DNA of 64,000 bases from Lachnospiraceae bacterium (GTDB lineage Bacteria; Bacillota; Clostridia; Lachnospirales; Lachnospiraceae). Under the pieces are notes generated by a model. The model was not told the origin of the DNA. It did not search any database and was given only the letters and a program-made list of their open reading frames with translations. Made by a program: the position numbers and the translations under genes. The stretch lies in contig JAFRGQ010000038.1 of NCBI GenBank assembly GCA_017433725.1, positions 51,891 to 115,890 of the forward strand, read 5' to 3'. Shown piece by piece: positions 8,882-18,458 of the stretch (positions are counted from its first letter, which is position 1; every line of letters starts with the position of its first letter).

Positions 8882-8909
8882 AAAAAAGGAACCGATTTTC
8901 ATCGGTTCC
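8882..8909 (-). terminator. Terminator of tRNA-Ser(GGA)
   Basis: On the minus strand GGAACCGAT and ATCGGTTCC pair around GAAA (8888-8909) and are followed by TTTTTT (8882-8887), five bases past the tRNA. Confidence 0.85.
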
Positions 8910-8913
8910 GGAG

Positions 8914-9003
8914 CGGAGAAGGAGGGATTTGAACCCTCGCGCCGCTATTAACGACCTGCACCCTTTCCAGGGGTGTCCCTTCGGCCAGCTTGGGTACTTC
9001 TCC
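8914..9003 (-). tRNA. tRNA-Ser (anticodon GGA)
   Basis: 90 nt. Acceptor GGAGAAG pairs with CTTCTCC; the anticodon stem-loop is CACCC-CTGGAAA-GGGTG; a long variable arm as expected for Ser. CCA is not encoded. Confidence 0.95.
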
Positions 9004-9119
9004 AGAGTTGCTCGAATCAAATTCGATATTCAATTACTGTAGCATATAATCCGCAACAGCAAGTAAGAGTATAGCATAAGATCAGGAAACAGGCAAGCGC
9101 TTTTTTTAATTTCTCACTC

Positions 9120-9322
9120 AAACTTCCCACATGAAATATCCGAGCTGTCTTACCATTAAATAATGCATCGTCGGGACGCTTCCGCTCGGTCTCGCTGGCA
9201 GCGGCACTAATAAATTTTCGGCGCTAACGCTTGAAAATTTAAAGTGCCGGCCGCTCGACGACGCCGCTCCGATTGCATTATTTATGGTTTCGACAGCAAC
9301 TTAGAAACGAAGTGGGAAGTTT
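9120..9322. repeat. 203-bp composite palindromic element beside tRNA-Ser
   Basis: Outer arms AAACTTCCCAC (9120-9130) and GTGGGAAGTTT (9312-9322); then GCTGTC/GACAGC (9144-9149 with 9292-9297), ACCATTAAATAATGCA with TGCATTATTTATGGT (9152-9167 with 9274-9288), and an inner hairpin GGCACTAATAAATTTTC/GAAAATTTAAAGTGCC (9203-9219 with 9233-9248). It fills the non-coding gap between tRNA-Ser and the next repeat and looks like a miniature inverted-repeat element. No gene is visible. Confidence 0.75.
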
Positions 9323-9343
9323 TTGTTTCCTACGTGTGTTACG

Positions 9344-9457
9344 ATGGGGCTGTCACATTATGGAGTGCCACCACTATATATGCAGAAGTTATCTGCAGAT
9401 ATCTGTCATATATAGCGGTGGTCCTGTCTGATATACTCCCTTATGCGACAGTCCCAT
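9344..9457. repeat. Long hairpin, GGGGCTGTCACAT family, copy 1
   Basis: The ends ATGGGGCTGTCACATTA and its near-complement TTATGCGACAGTCCCAT close a 114-bp hairpin whose centre also pairs (CCACTATATATG with CATATATAGCGGTGG). It lies directly downstream of the leftward gene that ends at 9474 and may act as its transcript end. Confidence 0.75.
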
Positions 9458-9473
9458 ACACGTTATGTCGGTA

Positions 9474-11897
9474 TTATACGTGGCTTAATGTCAGCGTCAT
9501 CTCTCCCCTTGCATAGAGGATTCCGTCCATAGCAGGTACGAACACGCTTCCGCCGCTCTCAATGTCAAGTTTCGTGCCCTTGAATTCCAGCGTTCCGCTG
9601 CCGTTCATACAGATGATCGACGTGAACTTGCTGCTGTCCATCGGAATTTTCGTCTCGCCCTTGACATCATATACCGTCGCCTCGAAGTACTTGCAGCGGC
9701 TGATCACAGTGCCTTCCGCGTCTTCTTCAGACTCGACATCACCCGGGACATATTTATTAAAGTTCAGAACATCCAGCGCCTTCTGCAGATGAAGTTCACG
9801 GGGATTGCCGAACTTGTCACGACGATCGAAGTCGTACAGACGATACGTGCAGTTCGAGCTCTGCTGAATCTCGCAGATCAGGTTGCCGGCACCGATCGCA
9901 TGGACCGTTCCCGCCGGGATGTAATATACATCGCCCGGTTTTGTCGGATAGAAGTTCAGGACTTCCATGATCGTATTATTCTTAACTCTTTCGGCAACCT
10001 CCTCGGCAGATACGTCGCGGTTGAAACCTACATAGAGGCCTGCGCCCTCTTCAGCGGCCATAACGTACCACATCTCGTTCTTACCGTAATCATTTTCTCT
10101 CTCAAGAGCGTAGTCGTCGTTCGGATGCACCTGTACGGAAAGATTGTCTTTCGCATCGATGAACTTCACGAGCAGCGGGAAGTTCTGCAGCGGGCTGCAT
10201 TTCCAGCCAAGCGCTTCTTTTCCTGCTCCTCTGAGGTAATCGCCGAAACGCATGCCTTTATACTCACCGCTGTCCAGAATGCTCTGGCCTGCTACGTGAG
10301 CGGACATCATCCATGCCTCGGCAATGATATCGTAGTCGCAGTTCATACCGTAGACATCGCGAAGCTTTGTACCGCCCCACAGATAGTCCTTAAATGCCGG
10401 CTGCAGTTTGATCAGCGGTTCAATGTTGTAGCCCTTGCGAACGACCTTTCCGGATGCAGCCGGGATGATATCCTCCTGTCCATAGGCGACATCACCGACA
10501 GTGGTCTCGACAAATACGAGAGTTTCTTCGCCTGCATTTGCAATGCTGTGCTCGCATCCTGCCGGAATATCAATGTTAGACTTCACGCCATAGACTTTCG
10601 ATTCGCCCTCTTTTGCGATCGTAGCTTCACCTTGAACGACTGCAATATTCTTGCTTCTGTTCTCGTGGCTGTGCAGAGGAATCGTATGTCCCGACGGGAC
10701 AAATACGCGGCGGACCCTGTAGCCCGGCTCCTCGACAAGCTGCTCGAAATGTCCCCAGGGGCGATAGAACACGGTGCCCATATTGGCGACCCGGGTCAGT
10801 TCCCTGTGTTCCTTCACAATCTTCTGGACATCAGCAGACTTGCCATAGCGGCCGATATAGATGGCATCCGGCGTATTGGCGACCATCACATTGTCAAGTC
10901 CGTTGACAACAATCGTCTGGTTCGGAGAACCGTTCAGGACTACCGTATTGTAGCAGTCTTCGGTGACGACCGGACCCAGCATGCTGATATCTGTCGCCGG
11001 GATGTCCTCCATGCTGTCGATCTGGCTCCACAGGAAAACACCTTTGACGGCTTTCAGCTTGTCTGTCTTTTCAAGAAGATTGTAAGCGATTGACATCTCG
11101 TCGAACACTCTCTCACTCTTAGCCGAGTAATATGCATAATTGCTGTTGAGACCTGTTCCCGCCTCCGCTTCCGAAATGTTGTATGTTTTGCCTTCGATGG
11201 AATAATCGATCGGTGCATCGACCTGACGTCCGGCAAAGACGCGCTCGCATTTTGCATATTCTTCCGGCTCTGCTTTTTTGAACTCATTCAGGAAGACGTC
11301 CGCCTCGAAGAGAAGCATACCCAGATTCCTGTAAACGGCTTCCAATCGAAGATCTATATCATCGATTGCCTCCTGATTCGGCTTTTCCACGAAACGATCC
11401 ATGCTTCCGTCTTCTTTCAGGCCGAATATATAGCCGAATCTCGAATTCATGACGGACTCGCGCAGGGTAAAGAGGGAAATATTGCCTTCACGCGCGTACT
11501 CCTTTGCCTGCATAACGCAGTCCTTGTAATCCATCTCACCGTTTCCGGTCTCCGGTCTTGTGTAAATGACATGATCCGAGACCACGACAAAAACAAACTC
11601 GGATGGAACAAGATCCATACAGGCCAGTGCGATCGCCTGCAGGGTGCCCCTGCTCTCCTCCTCGTATACACACCGATATGGCGTGCCCTGGAAGGCTTTC
11701 ATCTGGTCTTCAATAATGAATCTGTATTCTGCCCGGGTGATAATAATATATTCGTCACAAAATGGAAGATTTCTGGAAACAGTCTCCTGAAAGAGAGAAT
11801 GGTTTTTTTGAACCTGAATGAATTGTTTCGGATAGTTTTTTCGAGAAAGGGGCCACATACGTGTTCCCTGCCCACCGGCAAGAATTAGGCATTTCAT
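9474..11897 (-). CDS. Three-domain mannose-1-phosphate guanylyltransferase / mannose-6-phosphate isomerase
   Basis: An 807-aa fusion for GDP-mannose supply. Residues 1-345 are a nucleotidyltransferase with GGQGTRMWPLSR and PKQF, forming GDP-mannose from mannose-1-phosphate and GTP. Residues about 370-470 are the cupin module (HSHENRSKNIAVVQGEA) that in bifunctional ManC/AlgA proteins is the type II isomerase. Residues about 485-807 are a complete class I isomerase: QVHPNDDYA, EMWYVM, IPAGTVHAIGAGN and CTYRLYDFDR carry the zinc and active-site positions. So two isomerase types sit on one chain with the transferase; phosphomannomutase would still be needed. AGGAGG sits seven bases before ATG. 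Likely used for surface polysaccharide. Confidence 0.88.
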   Translation of the reverse strand: MKCLILAGGQGTRMWPLSRKNYPKQFIQVQKNHSLFQETVSRNLPFCDEYIIITRAEYRFIIEDQMKAFQGTPYRCVYEEESRGTLQAIALACMDLVPSEFVFVVVSDHVIYTRPETGNGEMDYKDCVMQAKEYAREGNISLFTLRESVMNSRFGYIFGLKEDGSMDRFVEKPNQEAIDDIDLRLEAVYRNLGMLLFEADVFLNEFKKAEPEEYAKCERVFAGRQVDAPIDYSIEGKTYNISEAEAGTGLNSNYAYYSAKSERVFDEMSIAYNLLEKTDKLKAVKGVFLWSQIDSMEDIPATDISMLGPVVTEDCYNTVVLNGSPNQTIVVNGLDNVMVANTPDAIYIGRYGKSADVQKIVKEHRELTRVANMGTVFYRPWGHFEQLVEEPGYRVRRVFVPSGHTIPLHSHENRSKNIAVVQGEATIAKEGESKVYGVKSNIDIPAGCEHSIANAGEETLVFVETTVGDVAYGQEDIIPAASGKVVRKGYNIEPLIKLQPAFKDYLWGGTKLRDVYGMNCDYDIIAEAWMMSAHVAGQSILDSGEYKGMRFGDYLRGAGKEALGWKCSPLQNFPLLVKFIDAKDNLSVQVHPNDDYALERENDYGKNEMWYVMAAEEGAGLYVGFNRDVSAEEVAERVKNNTIMEVLNFYPTKPGDVYYIPAGTVHAIGAGNLICEIQQSSNCTYRLYDFDRRDKFGNPRELHLQKALDVLNFNKYVPGDVESEEDAEGTVISRCKYFEATVYDVKGETKIPMDSSKFTSIICMNGSGTLEFKGTKLDIESGGSVFVPAMDGILYARGEMTLTLSHV

Positions 11898-12034
11898 AGT
11901 ATATCCTCCTGCAAATTAAACCCATTTATACCCTGTATCGGTATACATACATAATAAGTTTAACACAGCGGGGACAAAATTCAAGTATTATCCAATTTGT
12001 ATGAGAAAAGTGTTATTTTTCCAAATATTTTTGT

Positions 12035-12436
12035 CTATTTTTCAGACAGTATCTGCCTGCACTCCCTGCAAATGCCGAGGAACTCAATGTTATGACTCTC
12101 TATCATAAATCCCGTATCGCTTATCATATTATCAAGCTCGACCATATAAGGAAGTGTATAATCTTCAATTTTGCCGCAGCGAAGACAATGCAGGTGATAG
12201 TGCGGTTTCGTGTTGCAGTCGTATCGCACATCCTCCCCGCATAGTTGAACTTTCCGGATCTTGCCTTCTTCCGCGGCGTCGGAAAGAACCCGGAATACAG
12301 TGGCCCGGGATGCTTTCTGTCCCTTCTCCTGAAGTTCGTCTGCGATCATGGTAGCGGTCGGATGACAGTCCATACGGATGAGGGCATCACTTATTGCCTG
12401 TTTTTGAGATGTTTTTCTCTTTTCACTCCTGGACAT
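12035..12436 (-). CDS. Fur-family regulator, PerR-like
   Basis: A 133-aa transcription factor. The winged helix (HPTATMIADELQEKG then KASRATVFRVLSDAAEEG) is followed by the dimerisation domain with HYHLHCLRCGKIED and the structural zinc pairs CLRC and CREC. In Clostridia this subgroup usually responds to peroxide through metal-catalysed His oxidation, but iron or zinc sensing cannot be excluded from sequence. An upstream in-frame TTG is possible; ATG at 12436 is chosen because GGAGG lies five bases before it. It is monocistronic, with no catalase or peroxidase gene beside it. Confidence 0.85.
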   Translation of the reverse strand: MSRSEKRKTSQKQAISDALIRMDCHPTATMIADELQEKGQKASRATVFRVLSDAAEEGKIRKVQLCGEDVRYDCNTKPHYHLHCLRCGKIEDYTLPYMVELDNMISDTGFMIESHNIEFLGICRECRQILSEK

Positions 12437-12598
12437 GGTGTCCTCCAAATATATGAATTAACGAGATTATATCTCAATTCTACTGTGAGGGCACAAAGTT
12501 ATTCAAGGCTAAGTTACTCGAACTTCTGCTTCTCATCCGGAGCTTCGGCAGTTATTTATTTTGATATCATGCCTGCTATCCATACCTGATAAGTCTAC

Positions 12599-13150
12599 TT
12601 ATACTTCTGCACTCGGTGCGGTCTCATAGATGATGCACTCCCCGTTCTCCACCTGATAATCATAAAAGTCACCGCCCGCGATCTGTGAGAGGATAGCCAT
12701 TATGGTTCCTCCGTGCACAACGAAGCAGGCGTCGTTTCCTCCGGTCTGTTCCATTACACGATAGAAACCACGAAGAGCCCGCGCTTTCATCTGACTCATT
12801 GATTCACCGTTCGGGAAAGGCGCTGTTCCGCCGCTGTCGATCCACGCCTGATACACAGGATTTCCATCAAGCTCCTCATAATTTTTCATTTCAAATTCTC
12901 CGAAATCACATTCCGTGAATTCTGCAACAGGTATCTGCAGCGCACTCGGAAAGATGATCGATGCACTTTCACGGCATCGGAGCAGAGGACTCACGAATAC
13001 AATGAGCGGCGCCGCAGGATATTCGCCGGCAGCCTTGCGGGTCAGAAGCTCTTCACATCCTTCTGCACAGAGGGGCTGGTCTGTGCGGCCGACGTATCGG
13101 GACTCGAGATTCCCTTGCGTTTTTCCGTGTCTTATGAAGGTGAGTTTCAT
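12599..13150 (-). CDS. cobC: Histidine phosphatase, probable alpha-ribazole-5'-phosphate phosphatase
   Basis: A 183-aa member of the phosphoglycerate-mutase-like superfamily with the catalytic RHG in FIRHGKTQGN, the second Arg in SPLLRCRESA, Glu in FGEFEMKNYEEL, and the late His in VVHGGTIMAIL. The family alone does not fix the substrate; the neighbour cobS, 145 bases upstream on the same strand, makes the cobalamin role the best reading (removal of phosphate from alpha-ribazole phosphate in nucleotide-loop assembly). The start at 13150 is chosen over an in-frame ATG 39 bases earlier because AAGGAG precedes it at the proper distance. Confidence 0.75.
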   Translation of the reverse strand: MKLTFIRHGKTQGNLESRYVGRTDQPLCAEGCEELLTRKAAGEYPAAPLIVFVSPLLRCRESASIIFPSALQIPVAEFTECDFGEFEMKNYEELDGNPVYQAWIDSGGTAPFPNGESMSQMKARALRGFYRVMEQTGGNDACFVVHGGTIMAILSQIAGGDFYDYQVENGECIIYETAPSAEV

Positions 13151-13294
13151 ACATTGCTCCTTTTTTCCCATATCAGAGACAAGTTTCATTTAGTGCATTC
13201 AACATAGAGTGTCTTCACAAGAATTCTGCGTCAATGAAAGTTATATTTCGTTTATTTGTCATATCGATGCGGCTCAAGACTTCTGCTTCATTGA

Positions 13295-14062
13295 TTATAG
13301 TAAGTGACAGAATACACATACGATCACGGAAAAAAGCAGTTCCGCCATCATGATAAAGCATCCGCACAGGTCTCCCGTCAGGCCGCCGAATTCCTTCTTC
13401 GTATGTCTGAGGAAACGGAGAACAAGCAGCATACCTGCAAGCAGAAAAGTGATTCCCATCTTAAGGTCCAGATAACACAGAGCCGACGCGCAGGCAATGT
13501 CCCACACAATCAGAGTGACTCTCACGATTCTTAAATCTCCGGCTTTTGCAAATGTATAGGCAAGACCTTCTTTTCTCGCACTGTTTCCGAAGACAAGTGC
13601 CGTACCTGCAAGAGCCCTAGAATAAACAAATGACAGGGCAAATGCCGCTTCAGCTACCGTCCATCCGAATTTAATCTCTGAAATTGCCGCGATCATGCAC
13701 AAGTAATAAATCAGCAGCATGATCACAGCAAATGCGCCTATGTGACTGTCCTTCAGAATCTCGAGTTTTTTCTTTTGATCCTGCCAGGAATGGACAGCAT
13801 CCATCGTATCGACAAATCCGTCCGCGTGGATTCCTCCCGTTATCATAAGCGGAATTACCGAAAGAATACAGATTTTCGCTATGCTCTCCACACCGGAAAA
13901 ATCGGAAAACCTGTTCCAGAAGATGCATACAGCTCCCGCAGCTGCTCCCACAAGCGGGAAAAAACAGAGGGAAAAACGCATATTTTTCTCAGACCATTCC
14001 ACCCTCGGCATCGGGATCGCAGAGTACATTGAAAATGCGATAATCAGCGAATACAGCAACAT
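13295..14062 (-). CDS. cobS: Adenosylcobinamide-GDP ribazoletransferase (cobalamin synthase)
   Basis: Joins adenosylcobinamide-GDP and alpha-ribazole in the membrane, the last step of cobalamin synthesis. The 255-aa protein has six to seven hydrophobic helices and the family motifs GGIHADGFVDTMDA, KDSHIGAFAV and FGGLTGDLCGC. No cobU, cobT or corrin genes are near, so with cobC this is a two-gene remnant or detached part of the salvage pathway. Two ATGs are six bases apart; the second (14062) is preferred since AAGGAG lies seven bases before it and only one base before the first. No cobalamin riboswitch is seen upstream, where tRNA-Ser and its terminator lie. Confidence 0.92.
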   Translation of the reverse strand: MLLYSLIIAFSMYSAIPMPRVEWSEKNMRFSLCFFPLVGAAAGAVCIFWNRFSDFSGVESIAKICILSVIPLMITGGIHADGFVDTMDAVHSWQDQKKKLEILKDSHIGAFAVIMLLIYYLCMIAAISEIKFGWTVAEAAFALSFVYSRALAGTALVFGNSARKEGLAYTFAKAGDLRIVRVTLIVWDIACASALCYLDLKMGITFLLAGMLLVLRFLRHTKKEFGGLTGDLCGCFIMMAELLFSVIVCVFCHLL

Positions 14063-14093
14063 TGACATGCTCCTTCTTCTGTCATAGAAAACG

Positions 14094-14115
14094 AAAAAAG
14101 GTTCCTTCCGGAACC
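14094..14115 (-). terminator. Terminator of tRNA-Ser(TGA)
   Basis: GGTTCC and GGAACC pair around a short loop (14100-14115) followed on the minus strand by a run of T, eight bases past the tRNA and just upstream of cobS. Confidence 0.8.
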
Positions 14116-14123
14116 CTTTCTAC

Positions 14124-14209
14124 CGCAGAGGATGGGATTCGAACCCATGCGCCCTTTCGGACAAACGGTTTTCAAGACCGCCTCGTTATGACCACTTCGA
14201 TACCTCTGC
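14124..14209 (-). tRNA. tRNA-Ser (anticodon TGA)
   Basis: 86 nt. Acceptor GCAGAGG/CCTCTGC, anticodon stem-loop GCGGT-CTTGAAA-ACCGT, long variable arm, T arm ATGGG-TTCGAAT-CCCAT. CCA is not encoded. Confidence 0.95.
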
Positions 14210-14327
14210 AAAATCTGTTATTTCATACAGCATATGAATTATAGCAGAGAGAGCGGGGATTGGCAAGCATAATTTACCTGTTTTCGTTCTTTTCCCGCAT
14301 GAATCCGGTTTGGCATTATGTCGCCCG

Positions 14328-14386
14328 GTGCTGATGCGATACAAAGTCCGGTCTTACGCAAAAAACCGGCTTTGTACCGGCAGCAC
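14328..14386. repeat. Inverted repeat in the glpK upstream region
   Basis: GTGCTG/CAGCAC (14328-14333 with 14381-14386), ACAAAG/CTTTGT (14341-14346 with 14370-14375) and CCGG/CCGG close around an A-rich loop. It ends just before a TATAAT (14387-14392) that has no good -35. An operator, attenuator or degenerate mobile repeat are all possible. The rest of the 280-base gap shows nothing clear. Confidence 0.5.
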
Positions 14387-14481
14387 TATAATATTTGTGC
14401 ATTTTGTGCAAATAATCTATTGAATAGAAGCCGTTTATGGTGTAAATTGTAAATAGCAGAATTTAGTTTTTATAACTATAA

Positions 14482-15990
<1,509 letters not shown>

Positions 15991-16055
15991 AATTGCTCTG
16001 ACCACTCGTATTTTATCCGGTTCGAATACTGGCCGGCAGTAAAAGTCAATATCAT

Positions 16056-16111
16056 TGAAGGCTGCTTTTGATCTTCGCGCAAAGTTTTCTGTTTTCCGAA
16101 AACAGCCTTCA
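16056..16111 (+). repeat. Intercistronic hairpin between glpK and glpF
   Basis: TGAAGGCTG (16056-16064) pairs with CAGCCTTCA (16103-16111), with TTTT/AAAA extending the stem. No T run follows, so it is more likely an RNA-processing or stability hairpin than a terminator. Confidence 0.5.
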
Positions 16112-16140
16112 GAAATTTTCTTAATGATGGAGGTATAAAA

Positions 16141-16851
16141 ATGCAAGCTTATTTAGCAGAATTTATCGGAACAATGATGCTGGTCCTTCTCGGCGACGGC
16201 GTATGCTGTAACGTAAGTCTTAACAAATCCGGCATGAAAGGTGGCGGTACTGTCCACATCCTTATCGGCTGGGGCATGGCAGTTATGGTTCCTGCATTCA
16301 CATTTGGTGCAATGTCAGGCGCTCACTTCAATCCTGCTGTAACGATCGGCCTTGCTATTCGCGGCGGTCTCGCATGGGGTTTGGTTCCGGGCTATATTAT
16401 CGCTCAGATGCTCGGCGGTTTCTGCGGTGCTGCAATCCTGATGGTACTTTACGGCGATCACATCAAAGCTACTGATGATGATGCCACGATCCGCGGCTGC
16501 TTCTGCACAGGGCCGTCCATCCGCAACACAGTCCTTAACTTCCTTTCCGAGTTCGTAGCAACATTCGTACTTGTTTTCACACTCGCTTCCATTCCGGGTG
16601 ATGCAGGCGCTTCAGGTGTATCATGGGTTCTCGTATACGGCGTCATCGTTGCATGCGGCGCTTCCTTCGGCGGCCTGACAGGTTATGCTATGAATGCAGC
16701 AAGAGATTCCGCTCCGCGTTTTGCATATCAGGTACTTGGTCCGAACAAGGGCAAGAAAGATCCCGACTGGGCATACGGCTGGATTCCGGCTGTCGCTCCG
16801 ATTTGCGGCGGCATCGTAGCTTCTCTGCTTTGGATGGCTGTATTTGCATAA
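16141..16851 (+). CDS. glpF: Glycerol uptake facilitator (aquaglyceroporin)
   Basis: A 236-aa MIP-family channel with six membrane helices that lets glycerol diffuse into the cell. The first half-helix carries the classical HFNPAVT. The second reads MNAARDSAPR, so the usual NPA is NAA while the following ARD, typical of the glycerol-selective group, is kept. GGAGG lies seven bases before ATG. It follows glpK on the same strand and ends before a terminator-like hairpin, so glpK-glpF form the first transcription unit of the block. Confidence 0.93.
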   Translation: MQAYLAEFIGTMMLVLLGDGVCCNVSLNKSGMKGGGTVHILIGWGMAVMVPAFTFGAMSGAHFNPAVTIGLAIRGGLAWGLVPGYIIAQMLGGFCGAAILMVLYGDHIKATDDDATIRGCFCTGPSIRNTVLNFLSEFVATFVLVFTLASIPGDAGASGVSWVLVYGVIVACGASFGGLTGYAMNAARDSAPRFAYQVLGPNKGKKDPDWAYGWIPAVAPICGGIVASLLWMAVFA

Positions 16852-16903
16852 TTTAATAAAGTTGTCTGAGATATGAATGCTTCATTTGATCAGACATAAA
16901 TTC

Positions 16904-16948
16904 GAGGAATCGGTCACGGCGCCTTGGTGTCACGCCGATTCCTCTTTT
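16904..16948 (+). terminator. Terminator after glpF
   Basis: GAGGAATCGG (16904-16913) pairs with CCGATTCCTC (16935-16944), followed by TTTT. The loop has further self-complementarity around GGCGCC. Confidence 0.8.
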
Positions 16949-17006
16949 ACACTCATAATCTGGTCACACAGGTAGAAAACACAATACTAACAAAAGGAAA
17001 AATACA

Positions 17007-18458
17007 ATGTATGATATAATTATCATCGGTGCCGGAGTAACAGGAAGCTCCGTCGCCAGAGAACTATCAAGATATAATGCGAATATCTGTGTTCTGGAAA
17101 AAGGCGAAGATGTCTGCACAGGCACTTCGAAAGCCAACTCTGCCATAGTCCACGCAGGTTTTGACGCCGCGGAAGGATCTATGATGGCAAAGATGAATGT
17201 CAGAGGAAACGAGATGATGACACAGCTCGCCGAAGATCTTGACATTCCGTTCAAGAGAAACGGCGCTATGGTCGTATGTATCCACAAAGAGGCGCTTGAC
17301 GGACTGAAGACTCTCTATGACCGCGGCATTGCCAACGGTGTAAAAGAGCTCCGTATCCTGAACAGAGAGGAAGCGCTCGAGATGGAACCGAACCTCAGCG
17401 AAAATGTCCAGGGAGCGCTTTACGCACCCACAAGCGGTATCATCTGTCCGTTCATTCTGAATATTGCCATGGCTGAAAATGCAGCTGAAAACGGCGTAGA
17501 ATTCCGTTTCAATACACAGGTAGAAGACATAAAAGCCGATGCGGACGGCATCTGGCACCTTCGCACGAATAACGGCGAATATACGGCAAAATATGTAATT
17601 AACGCTGCCGGCGTACATGCTGATATCATTCATAACATGGTCAGCGAGAATAAGATACATATCACGCCGAGACGCGGCGACTACTGCCTTCTTGATAAAG
17701 AAGTGGGCGGTCATGTAAAGCACACGATATTCCCGCAGCCTACCAATCTGGGCAAGGGCGTGCTCGTATCACCGACAGTCCACGGCAACCTGATCGTAGG
17801 ACCTACGGCTGTCGACATTGAAGACAAAGAAGGCAACAACACAACAGCTGCCGGCATCAATGACCTGATCGCAAAAGCCGGTGCACACGTAAGAGATCTT
17901 CCGCTCAGGAAAGTCATCACATCCTTTGCCGGCCTGAGAGCCCACGAGGCTCACCATGAATTCATCATCAAAGAGGTCGAAGATGCTCCGCACTTTATCG
18001 ATTGCGCGGGCATTGAATCACCAGGACTTACATCAGCTCCCGCTATCGGCGAGTATGTCGGTCAGATGATGAAGGAAAAGATGGAGCTCACCGAAAAGGA
18101 AAACTGGATCTCAAAGAGAAAAGGTATACTGAACCCTCAGGAATTAAGCTTTGAAGACAGAGCTGAACTGATCAAAGAGAAGCCGGCGTACGGCAATATC
18201 ATCTGCCGCTGCGAATCGATCTCCGAAGGCGAAATCCTTGATGCAATTCACAGACCGCTGGGTGCACGCAGTCTCGACGGAGTCAAGCGCAGAACCCGTG
18301 CAGGTATGGGAAGATGTCAGGCAGGCTTCTGCTCACCTCGTGTAATGGAGATTCTTAATCGCGAACTCGGAATCCCCATGGAAGAAATCACAAAGAGCGG
18401 CGGACGCAGCAATATCGTACTTGAAAGGACCAAGGGTAAAAACGGAGGCGAAGCATGA
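17007..18458 (+). CDS. FAD-dependent glycerol-3-phosphate dehydrogenase-like oxidoreductase (GlpA type) with BFD-like iron-sulfur domain
   Basis: A 483-aa flavoprotein with the dinucleotide fold IIIGAGVTGSSVARELSR, a DAO-type core and a C-terminal BFD-like [2Fe-2S] domain (about 395-455) with CRCES and a later CQAGFC. This is the layout of anaerobic GlpA-type subunits and of the Firmicute proteins found with glpK, predicted to oxidise glycerol-3-phosphate to dihydroxyacetone phosphate. It overlaps the next FAD gene by four bases, and together with the DUF1667 gene forms a three-gene unit equivalent to a reduced GlpABC. The electron acceptor is unknown. Confidence 0.85.
   Translation: MYDIIIIGAGVTGSSVARELSRYNANICVLEKGEDVCTGTSKANSAIVHAGFDAAEGSMMAKMNVRGNEMMTQLAEDLDIPFKRNGAMVVCIHKEALDGLKTLYDRGIANGVKELRILNREEALEMEPNLSENVQGALYAPTSGIICPFILNIAMAENAAENGVEFRFNTQVEDIKADADGIWHLRTNNGEYTAKYVINAAGVHADIIHNMVSENKIHITPRRGDYCLLDKEVGGHVKHTIFPQPTNLGKGVLVSPTVHGNLIVGPTAVDIEDKEGNNTTAAGINDLIAKAGAHVRDLPLRKVITSFAGLRAHEAHHEFIIKEVEDAPHFIDCAGIESPGLTSAPAIGEYVGQMMKEKMELTEKENWISKRKGILNPQELSFEDRAELIKEKPAYGNIICRCESISEGEILDAIHRPLGARSLDGVKRRTRAGMGRCQAGFCSPRVMEILNRELGIPMEEITKSGGRSNIVLERTKGKNGGEA

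Noticed and set aside
9244-9516. 90-codon plus-strand frame between tRNA-Ser and the GDP-mannose gene
   Set aside because: Runs through two palindromic repeats and into the 3' end of the neighbouring gene.
9789-11093. 434-codon open frame on the plus strand
   Set aside because: Antisense to the GDP-mannose enzyme; no motifs and no ribosome binding site.
14063-14123. Cobalamin riboswitch before cobS
   Set aside because: The gap is only ~60 bases and contains the tRNA-Ser terminator.
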